DNA of 9,557 nucleotides from an uncultured Saprospiraceae bacterium. Its GTDB lineage: Bacteria > Bacteroidota > Bacteroidia > Chitinophagales > Saprospiraceae. A program made the position numbers and the translations under genes. The notes under the pieces were generated by a model. The model saw only the letters and a program-made list of their open reading frames with translations. It was not told the origin of the DNA and did not search any database. This document shows positions 1 to 5,291 of the stretch, piece by piece (position 1 is the first letter of the stretch; the number at the start of each line of letters is the position of its first letter). The DNA lies in NCBI GenBank assembly GCA_937967535.1, contig CALCMV010000335.1, forward strand, positions 1-9,557, given 5' to 3'.

Positions 1-326
1 CGCGAACGGTAATCACCGCCTTTTATCGTATCATAAAATAATCGGTAAACGCTGTCGCCATCATTTTGATAGTTTTTAGCGGCATTGATACCGCCTTGCG
101 CGGCTACGCTGTGTGCGCGACGCGGACTATCGTGAAAGCAAAAACATTTTACATTATAACCCAATTCGCCGAGCGTAGAAGCTGCGGATGCTCCGGCAAG
201 TCCCGTTCCGACGACAATAACATCCAATCGACGTTTATTATTCGGTGCAACGAGGTTCATCTTGGAACGGTAGTTCGTCCATTTTTCGGCGAGTGGTCCG
301 GCGGGTACTTTATTATTCAGTGCCAT
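1..326 (-). CDS. sdhA: Succinate dehydrogenase/fumarate reductase flavoprotein subunit, N-terminal part (runs off the left edge)
   Basis: This is the first 108 codons of the FAD subunit of complex II, which oxidises succinate to fumarate (or the reverse) on the inner face of the cytoplasmic membrane. The start is the ATG at 326-324. It gives an N-terminus of the Bacteroidota type (MALNNKVPAGPLAEKWTNYR), followed by a Rossmann dinucleotide-binding motif GTGLAG at residues 40-45 inside DVIVVGTGLAGASAA. Next comes RRAHSVAAQGGINAAKN at residues 69-85; His72 is the expected covalent FAD attachment residue and AQGGINA is a family hallmark. The catalytic and capping domains lie beyond the window. 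It follows sdhC on the same strand after a 225-bp gap filled by an inverted heptamer repeat; sdhB would be expected next downstream in the usual CAB order. No Shine-Dalgarno sequence is evident, which is normal for this phylum. Identification is firm; the choice between SDH and FRD direction cannot be made from sequence. Confidence 0.96.
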   Translation of the reverse strand, partial: MALNNKVPAGPLAEKWTNYRSKMNLVAPNNKRRLDVIVVGTGLAGASAASTLGELGYNVKCFCFHDSPRRAHSVAAQGGINAAKNYQNDGDSVYRLFYDTIKGGDYRS

Positions 327-340
327 GATATTTTTTTAAT

Positions 341-547
341 GGTTAATTTTTTTAATGGTTAATGGTTAATGGTTAATGGTTAATAATTTACTTTCGTAAT
401 GAATTATAAAATACTAATTAGCAAGAAATTATGCTCATTATAAATTTTATTTTTAAATAAATTGAAATAATTTTAATAAAAAAATACTACACGAAAACTA
501 ATTATTAACCATTAACCATTAACCATTAACCATTAAAATCATTAACC
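341..547. repeat. Inverted pair of GGTTAAT heptamer arrays filling the sdhC-sdhA gap
   Basis: Four perfect GGTTAAT units at 357-384, plus an outlying unit at 341-347, are mirrored by four ATTAACC units at 504-531 and an outlying one at 541-547. Arms 341-388 and 500-547 are complementary at 46 of 48 positions, with mismatches only at 348/540 and 349/539, and 350-388/500-538 is perfect over 39 bp. Pairing resumes inside the spacer, where TTTCGT (392-397) matches ACGAAA (491-496). The roughly 100-bp core is very AT-rich and shows no ORF or TAnnTTTG box on the minus strand. The element starts 4 bases after the sdhC stop and ends 14 bases before the sdhA start. It could form a long hairpin in the sdhCA mRNA or a cruciform in DNA; function is unknown. 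Confidence 0.93.
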
Positions 548-551
548 GTTA

Positions 552-1220
552 TTAGCTGATTGATTGAATGTACATCCAAATGGGAATGATAGAAAATCCA
601 ATGGTAATGAGTATGGAAAATCCTGTTCCGAATCCTTTGATGAGTGGGGTGTATTTTTTGTGATTCAAGCCTAATGTTTGGAAGGCACTTTGGAAGCCAT
701 GATGTAGGTGCAAACCAACGACTATCATCGAAATGACATACAACACAACGACCCACCAAATACCAAATGCGGCGGCGACTTCGCCATACACATCTTTGAG
801 TCCGGTTGCTGCGTCAGGGTCAAGGCGGAATTTCATAGCTGCCCAAAATTTGCTCATGTGCCATACAATGAAAATGAACATAATAGACCCAAGCAGTGCC
901 ATATTTCTACCTGTAAATGTGGTGTTTTTTGTGGTGCGGACAGCGTAGTTGCTGCCCTTTGCTTTGCGGTTTTGACTCCACAGCGCAATACCCAATACGG
1001 CATGTAGCAGTATCATGGCGTACAGCCCGTAAGAGATAATTTTGATGGGCGCAAAGCTGGTCATAAACTTGGCGTATTCATTGAACGCCGTACCATCGGA
1101 AGAAAGTAATTGTAAATTCCCCAGTAAGTGTACGATAAGAAAACTACACAAAAACAAGCCCGTCAGACTCATGATAACTTTCTTTCCTATTGAGGAAGTA
1201 AGTAGATTGATTAGCCACAT
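552..1220 (-). CDS. sdhC: Succinate dehydrogenase cytochrome b subunit, Bacteroidota b558 type
   Basis: This 222-residue integral membrane protein anchors complex II, carries haem b, and exchanges electrons between the SdhA/SdhB arm and menaquinone. Five hydrophobic segments are visible, at about residues 13-35, 58-82, 106-125, 153-175 and 193-218, matching the single-polypeptide cytochrome b of the Bacillus/Wolinella/Bacteroidota type (no separate SdhD). Histidines suited to haem ligation sit in or near the membrane: His31 (VHLLGN), His73 (LLHAVLG), His121 (VWHMSKFW) and His171/173/174 (GLHLHHGF). GFQSAFQTLGLNH after the fourth helix is characteristic of the family. The ATG at 1220-1218 begins MWLINLLTSSIGKK, the expected cytosolic N-terminus. 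It precedes sdhA on the same strand, so co-transcription is likely. A candidate promoter lies at 1340-1371, and a heptamer inverted repeat lies in the leader. Assignment is confident. Confidence 0.95.
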   Translation of the reverse strand: MWLINLLTSSIGKKVIMSLTGLFLCSFLIVHLLGNLQLLSSDGTAFNEYAKFMTSFAPIKIISYGLYAMILLHAVLGIALWSQNRKAKGSNYAVRTTKNTTFTGRNMALLGSIMFIFIVWHMSKFWAAMKFRLDPDAATGLKDVYGEVAAAFGIWWVVVLYVISMIVVGLHLHHGFQSAFQTLGLNHKKYTPLIKGFGTGFSILITIGFSIIPIWMYIQSIS

Positions 1221-1245
1221 AAAAAAAATAATTTTACAATTATTT

Positions 1246-1327
1246 TAGTCAATAGTTCTTAGTTGATAGTTCATAGTTGAATGTGAAATATGCTTACTAT
1301 GGACTACCGACTATTGACCATCGACTA
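1246..1327. repeat. Degenerate heptamer inverted repeat in the sdhC leader
   Basis: The left arm is five 7-base units at 1246-1280: TAGTCAA, TAGTTCT, TAGTTGA, TAGTTCA, TAGTTGA. The right arm (1293-1327), read on the minus strand, gives TAGTCGA, TGGTCAA, TAGTCGG, TAGTCCA, TAGTAAG, which is the same TAGT-headed unit in the same 7-base register. A 12-base spacer separates the arms. Many arm differences are T/C, which would pair as G-U wobbles in a plus-strand RNA but not in the minus-strand sdhC leader. If the promoter at 1340-1371 is used, the element lies wholly in the sdhC 5' untranslated leader. Confidence 0.82.
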
Positions 1328-1339
1328 TCTAATTTTTCC

Positions 1340-1371
1340 CAAATTTAAATGTTTTAACACGATTATGCGAA
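1340..1371 (-). promoter_or_regulatory. Candidate sdhC promoter (Bacteroidota sigma-A type)
   Basis: On the minus strand TAAATTTG (1347-1340) matches the Bacteroidota -7 consensus TAnnTTTG exactly. TTCG (1371-1368), 20 bases upstream, matches three of four bases of the TTTG -33 element. Transcription would begin near 1333, giving a leader of about 110 bases that includes the heptamer hairpin. This is consensus matching only. Confidence 0.4.
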
Positions 1372-1463
1372 TGAGTGTCTAGCGTTTTCGTGATAAATGC
1401 GTCTTTTTAGAATGATTTTAAATAAAATTTAGCGGATTACCACCGGACTGATAGCCTACAATA

Positions 1464-1494
1464 AAAAAGCCCCCGCTAATCGCGGAGGCTTTTT
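1464..1494 (-). terminator. Rho-independent terminator after the OmpA-family gene
   Basis: AAAAAGCCCCCGC (1464-1476) and GCGGAGGCTTTTT (1482-1494) form a 13-bp stem around the loop TAATC. The single plus-strand C-A mismatch (1472/1486) becomes a G-U wobble in the minus-strand RNA, where the stem is followed by a U run from 1468-1463. It lies 64 bases past the stop of the minus-strand gene at 1558-3906, so it most likely ends that transcript and insulates sdhC. Confidence 0.85.
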
Positions 1495-1505
1495 ATCTTG
1501 ATTTG

Positions 1506-1533
1506 GTAGAGCAAATTCATAAATTTTCTCTAC
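1506..1533. repeat. Small imperfect hairpin downstream of the OmpA-family stop codon
   Basis: GTAGAG (1506-1511) pairs with CTCTAC (1528-1533), and inside them AAATT (1513-1517) pairs with AATTT (1522-1526) around a 4-base loop. It sits between the stop codon and the terminator, so it would be in the 3' end of the mRNA. No U run follows, so it is not itself a terminator. A role in 3'-end stability is possible but is only a guess. Confidence 0.5.
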
Positions 1534-1557
1534 GCGCATTATGTGAATTATCCTGTA

Positions 1558-3906
1558 TTAATTTTTTGATTTCGGCGAATAGCCACCCGGATAACAAGGC
1601 GATTTACTGATAATCTTAAATTCTGTACGACGATTCAACTGACGACCTTCGGGATTGTCCGAACCATCAGGATTTTCGTTGGGCGCGATAGGCACCAACT
1701 CGCCATAACCCACAGGCTTCATACGCTGTGGCGTGATACCCTTGCTGATGAGGTAGTCAACTACACTTTTGGCTCTGCGCTCGGAAAGTCTTTGATTGTA
1801 CTTTGTGCCACCGCGACTATCTGTATGAGAGGAAAGTTCGATTTCCAATTGCGGATTGTCGTACAATAAACGAAGCAGTTTGTCCAATGCCACGATAGAT
1901 TCGGGGCGCAAGGTAGCTTTGTCAAAATCGTAGTAGATATTATCCAAACGGTAGGTAATCGGTGCATCCAGTTTCATGTAGATGTCACGATTGATACTGG
2001 TCTGTGTATCAAGTCCTTTGGTCGTAAAATCTTCGGTACTTGTATTGAGATAGCAGTCTTTACGTGCTACGATGCGGTAGTCTTTTCCTTCGGGCAGGAA
2101 GAAAGAATAATCGCCATTTTCGTCAGAAATCACAGACTCAATCTCGCGCAGTGTGCCGTCTTCCATGACTTCGTAAAGCGTGACCGTAGCACCCGGAAGA
2201 ATTTCCACATCCGTACCATCGTCAGAATAGACCGTACCATTGACCATCATACCTGTTTTGGATACGCAGATGTCTTTTGTGATAACTTTATCATCTTCGA
2301 CACCTTTCGTACTGACAGGTTGCTCAACCGGAATATATCCTTTTTGGTCAATAATGAGGACGTAATCTTTATCTATTTCAAGATTTTCAAATTTATATTC
2401 AGGATTCGATACGGCTTTGCCTACCAAAACATCTTCGCCGGTAGTTACATCGTATAATCGAATCTCAACGCCTTCAAGCGGTGGTTTTTTATAATCATCG
2501 GCATCACAAATCGTACCTTTAATCGTAACGGCAGGTGGGGTAGGCGGTACGGGCGAGAAGCGATAGATATTGTCACAACATGTCGCATTATCTACGTGTG
2601 TAGCCCCTGCACGATTGGATACTAAGAAGCCCTCGTCTTGGTCTTCATTCATGATGAAATACATATCATCTGCACCGGTATTGATTTTGGTACCCAAATT
2701 GACGGGTGCATCTACGCCGTTGCTGCCAATAGGCGCACGAAATACATCGTAGCCCCCAAATCCGGGATGATAATCGGAACTGAAATACAGGTAAGATTCA
2801 TTTCTATCCAATGCCACATAAGGTGTGGTTTCATTGCCAACGGTATTGACTTTCCTGCCAAGATTGACGGCTTGCGTAAAGGTGCTGTCGCTAATCATGG
2901 TAGCGTACCAAATATCCGTTCCACCTGTTGTGCCATCTCTGTCGGAGGTAAAATAGAGTCTTTCTTCGCCTTCAAAATTCACGATGAGTGGCGTAGTGCT
3001 TTCGCCGCCTTCTGTATTGACTTCGGAACCAAGCATGAGGGGTTCAGTCCATTCATCTAAGACTTTGTGGCTGTAATATATTTGGCATTTTACCAAATTA
3101 TTATCCAATGAAGGACAGCGCGTAAAGTAGAAAGCATTGCCATCGGAGGCATATGTGCCATGTCCGGTATGTTCGCCGACTTTATTGAATGGACCTTCGA
3201 GTTCGTCTTGCTGTACCCATGCGTCGTCCACTTTTTTGGCGGTGAAAATTTTGGATTTTACTTTGTCAATATTCGTGAAAATATACTCGTCAGTTTCTAA
3301 AGAAGAAAATATCAGATAATCGTTATAAGCCGGATAGGGCGCAAATTCGGTGTAGCCGCTACCAATGCCCGCTTCAAGTACATTTACATCGCCAATAATA
3401 GGATAATCACCGTCTTTTGGTCCTTGTAAAAATAATTCGCAACCTGCCACTTCATTTTTCACTCTTGCATCGTAAGCATCTTTTTCTTCTTGTGTGCCTC
3501 CAAAACCATCTATAAACTGATTGAATTGGTCAATGGCTTCGCGGCAACGCCCGTCTCTTTTGAGCATTTGGGCATAATCATAACGCAAGGTGGGCACACC
3601 CAAGATGGAATCTATACCATCTGTCTGCAAGAGCGTACCGTAGTACTGCGCTGCGAGGTTGTAATCACGCGCTTTATTATACGTATCAGCAAGTAAATGA
3701 ACGTATTGTGGCTCGTCAGAACGTACTTCAATGACTTTCAGAATGTACTCCGTTGCGTTATAGTAACTGGATTCTTCCAATAATTTGAGCGCACGTTCCA
3801 AATCCTCCTCCCAAGTATATTGATCGAAACCCACTTGTGCCTGAAGCATTCCTGCGCTACAAATTATCAGTAATATATATGTAATTTTATGAATCAACTT
3901 ATTCAT
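1558..3906 (-). CDS. OmpA-family protein with TPR, PD40 propeller and carboxypeptidase-regulatory-like domains (PorE-like architecture)
   Basis: This is a 782-residue exported protein. The signal peptide spans about residues 1-23 (hydrophobic YILLIICSAGM, cleavage likely after LQA). A TPR-like helical region follows at about 33-140 (SSYYNATEYILKVIE, YNLAAQYYGTLL, CREAIDQFNQFI). WD40-like/PD40 propeller blades occupy about 185-450 (LYFTSDRDGTTGGTDIWYA, YLYFSSDYHPGFGGYDVFRA). Two beta-sandwich carboxypeptidase-regulatory-like domains lie at about 461-545 and 553-645. The OmpA-C peptidoglycan-binding domain at about 655-768 shows IYYDFDKATLRPES, SSHTDSRGG, RLSERRAKSVVDYL and NRRTEF; the Asp of TDSRG and the Arg of the LSERRA segment are the expected diaminopimelate-contacting residues. 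This domain order is that of PorE-like proteins tied to the T9SS. Placed last after a secreted repeat protein and a PorP/SprF homologue, it probably anchors that assembly to peptidoglycan (inference). The cysteine in the leader (IIC) is not a convincing lipobox. Confidence 0.94.
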   Translation of the reverse strand: MNKLIHKITYILLIICSAGMLQAQVGFDQYTWEEDLERALKLLEESSYYNATEYILKVIEVRSDEPQYVHLLADTYNKARDYNLAAQYYGTLLQTDGIDSILGVPTLRYDYAQMLKRDGRCREAIDQFNQFIDGFGGTQEEKDAYDARVKNEVAGCELFLQGPKDGDYPIIGDVNVLEAGIGSGYTEFAPYPAYNDYLIFSSLETDEYIFTNIDKVKSKIFTAKKVDDAWVQQDELEGPFNKVGEHTGHGTYASDGNAFYFTRCPSLDNNLVKCQIYYSHKVLDEWTEPLMLGSEVNTEGGESTTPLIVNFEGEERLYFTSDRDGTTGGTDIWYATMISDSTFTQAVNLGRKVNTVGNETTPYVALDRNESYLYFSSDYHPGFGGYDVFRAPIGSNGVDAPVNLGTKINTGADDMYFIMNEDQDEGFLVSNRAGATHVDNATCCDNIYRFSPVPPTPPAVTIKGTICDADDYKKPPLEGVEIRLYDVTTGEDVLVGKAVSNPEYKFENLEIDKDYVLIIDQKGYIPVEQPVSTKGVEDDKVITKDICVSKTGMMVNGTVYSDDGTDVEILPGATVTLYEVMEDGTLREIESVISDENGDYSFFLPEGKDYRIVARKDCYLNTSTEDFTTKGLDTQTSINRDIYMKLDAPITYRLDNIYYDFDKATLRPESIVALDKLLRLLYDNPQLEIELSSHTDSRGGTKYNQRLSERRAKSVVDYLISKGITPQRMKPVGYGELVPIAPNENPDGSDNPEGRQLNRRTEFKIISKSPCYPGGYSPKSKN

Positions 3907-3926
3907 GTTTTTGTTTATTAATGAGT

Positions 3927-4159
3927 GAATTTTGAATTTTGAATTTTGAATGATTTCAGATAGGGTGATTCTTGATTTTAAATTAGATAAATTGAACTAT
4001 TATTTTTCATTTAAAATTATACATCAAATTATTTTATAATAATTTTTATTCAAGAAAATAATTTTAAATTACTTTTTTATCATGTGAATCTAAAATCAAA
4101 AATCACTCATTCAAAAATCATTCATTTATTCAAAATTCATTCATTCAAAATTCAAAATT
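3927..4159. repeat. Inverted pair of GAATTTT-type heptamer arrays between the PorP/SprF and OmpA-family genes
   Basis: Three perfect GAATTTT units (3927-3947) continue into a degenerate stretch, 3948-3980, which is complementary at 27 of 33 positions to 4091-4123. On the far side, CAAAATT units occur at 4131-4137, 4146-4152 and 4153-4159, the last overlapping the stop codon of the upstream gene (4158-4160). The spacer, 3981-4090, is 110 bp of very AT-rich sequence with no ORF and no convincing TAnnTTTG box. The element fills nearly all of the 251-bp intergenic gap. It has the same plan as the sdhC-sdhA repeat but a different heptamer. Confidence 0.85.
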
Positions 4160-5201
4160 AATTATAGCGGATAGCCGGAAGAATTGGCTCAACTTTATAT
4201 GCTCTTCTGAATATTTTTAGTAATGAAAGTTCAAGACCGCCACGTCCGTTGGTGGCATTGTTCAATCCCGAAATATTGAAATCATAACTCACACCTACAT
4301 CCCAGTCCAATATTCTGAGTCCAATAACGGCGATACCTGCATCAGCACCGATTCCTCTGTCCACGCTGCCATCCAAACGAACTTCGCCACCTAAGTATAG
4401 AGAGCCTTTCTCTATGATTTGAATATCAAACAACAAACCCGGAACAAGTTCGAATGCTCTGGCTTGTGTTTGGAAAAAGGCTCTGGGTTCGATACCGAGG
4501 CGTTTGCCCCCAAATCGTCCTTCGGCATGTGCTGCTATGCGAAGCGGCAATTTATTTTGTATGCCTAAGAAAGTTTCGGAAGGTTGTAAGAGGTGAAATA
4601 GCCCCACACCAATTTTGTATCGCGTATTGTATGAAGGAAAGCCTGCAAAGGTGAGTCCAAAGCGAAAATCCGGCATGAAAATACTTGTATTTTCAAAGAT
4701 TTCGTTGGTAGGGAGGGTGACTTCACCATTACTATCTACTTGGTCTCCGAAAAGAATTTGTTCTGCATCCAATCGCTTATTTATAACTCCTGCTTGCAAA
4801 CCTGCTGAAATGTAGTATTTCATATTTTGTTGCAAATCAAGGTGATAAGCAGCCGAAACCATGAGTTCGGTCGTATTCAATTTTCCTGCACCGCTTTCAT
4901 CGTTCATAATATGACCGCCCAATCCGAGTGAATTATATCGGTTTTTGGTACGCAATAGATTTGCGTCAAATCCTATCATGTAAGTACGAAAGGTGGCACC
5001 ACCTGCCAGAATTTGGGGCCACTGATCGCGGTACATGCCATTGATACGAAATTTGGCGGGCATGTGTCCGGTCAATGCCGGATTGAGCGACAGGGGTGAT
5101 TGGTAAAATTGCGAATAATGTATGTCCTGTGCATTCATCGTGGATATACCCACCGAACAAATTAGCAGGAAGAGAATGCTATGAAGTATTGGTTTTATCA
5201 T
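4158..5201 (-). CDS. PorP/SprF-family type IX secretion outer-membrane protein
   Basis: This 347-residue protein has a signal peptide (about residues 1-24, ending STMNA before QDIHYSQ). The mature N-terminus carries the family signature YSQFYQSPLSLNPALTG at residues 29-45, followed by YRDQWPQI near residue 56. The rest alternates polar and hydrophobic residues as in an outer-membrane beta-barrel (GLGGHIMNDESGAGKLN, SAAYHLDL, YYISAGLQAGVI, IGVGLFHLLQPS), and the C-terminal part holds the typical WDVGVSYDFNISGLNNAT and GGLELSLL strands. Length and layout fit the family throughout. Proteins of this family (P. gingivalis PorP, F. johnsoniae SprF) are needed for secretion or surface attachment of specific T9SS cargo, and SprF is encoded next to the adhesin SprB. 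Here the gene lies 90 bp downstream of a type B-sorted adhesin-like gene, so it is probably that protein's dedicated partner rather than the core T9SS PorP (inference). Confidence 0.95.
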   Translation of the reverse strand: MIKPILHSILFLLICSVGISTMNAQDIHYSQFYQSPLSLNPALTGHMPAKFRINGMYRDQWPQILAGGATFRTYMIGFDANLLRTKNRYNSLGLGGHIMNDESGAGKLNTTELMVSAAYHLDLQQNMKYYISAGLQAGVINKRLDAEQILFGDQVDSNGEVTLPTNEIFENTSIFMPDFRFGLTFAGFPSYNTRYKIGVGLFHLLQPSETFLGIQNKLPLRIAAHAEGRFGGKRLGIEPRAFFQTQARAFELVPGLLFDIQIIEKGSLYLGGEVRLDGSVDRGIGADAGIAVIGLRILDWDVGVSYDFNISGLNNATNGRGGLELSLLKIFRRAYKVEPILPAIRYN

Positions 5202-5221
5202 TCTTTAATATTTAATAGCGA

Positions 5222-5287
5222 GTGTCGAGTGTCGGGTTACGAGTGTGGCTATAAACCTGCTCACTCGTAACCCGCAACTCATCACTT
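5222..5287. repeat. Heptamer-register inverted repeat between the adhesin and PorP/SprF genes
   Basis: CGGGTTACGAGTG (5233-5245) and CACTCGTAACCCG (5262-5274) form a perfect 13-bp stem with a 16-base loop. Outside the stem both arms continue in 7-base steps: on the plus strand GTGTCGA, GTGTCGG, GTTACGA, GTGTGGC, and on the minus strand reading of the other arm GTGATGA, GTTGCGG, GTTACGA, GTGAGCA. No U run follows on the minus strand, so it does not look like a terminator, and read-through into the PorP/SprF gene is expected. A role in transcript processing or attenuation is possible. Confidence 0.8.
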
Positions 5288-5291
5288 TTTT

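Larger units (their letters stand above)
1221..1557. other. 337-bp intergenic region between the surface-protein group and sdhC
   Basis: No coding sequence is supported here. Moving rightward from the sdhC start it holds a heptamer inverted repeat (1246-1327), a candidate sdhC promoter (1340-1371), about 90 bases in which I see nothing recognisable, a strong terminator (1464-1494) and a small hairpin (1506-1533) just after the OmpA-family gene. The terminator marks the boundary between the two transcription units. Confidence 0.8.

Noticed and set aside
66..362. Plus-strand open frame of 98 codons over the sdhA start
   Set aside because: It is antisense to the FAD-binding N-terminus of sdhA and ends inside the heptamer array.
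341..547. CRISPR array
   Set aside because: The repeats are only 7 bp, contiguous without unique spacers, and inverted across the gap.
341..547. Rho-independent terminator between sdhC and sdhA
   Set aside because: The arms are AT-rich with a loop of about 100 bases and lack a GC-rich stem with a following U run, so transcription termination of the classic kind is not supported.
526..759. Minus-strand 77-codon frame overlapping the 3' end of sdhC
   Set aside because: It is an alternative frame of sdhC; the sdhC frame encodes the conserved His-rich helix and ends in a normal stop.
2638..3060. Plus-strand open frame of 140 codons within the OmpA-family gene
   Set aside because: It is antisense to the PD40 propeller region, which is clearly conserved coding sequence; no domain or start context supports it.
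1558..3906. Lipoprotein signal in the OmpA-family protein (cysteine in LLIIC)
   Set aside because: The residue before the cysteine is isoleucine, which does not fit the lipobox, whereas a signal peptidase I site after LQA fits well.
3981..4090. Internal promoter for the OmpA-family gene
   Set aside because: I found no TAnnTTTG match on the minus strand in the core; the only match, at 4153-4160, lies within the heptamer array and stop codon and is probably accidental.
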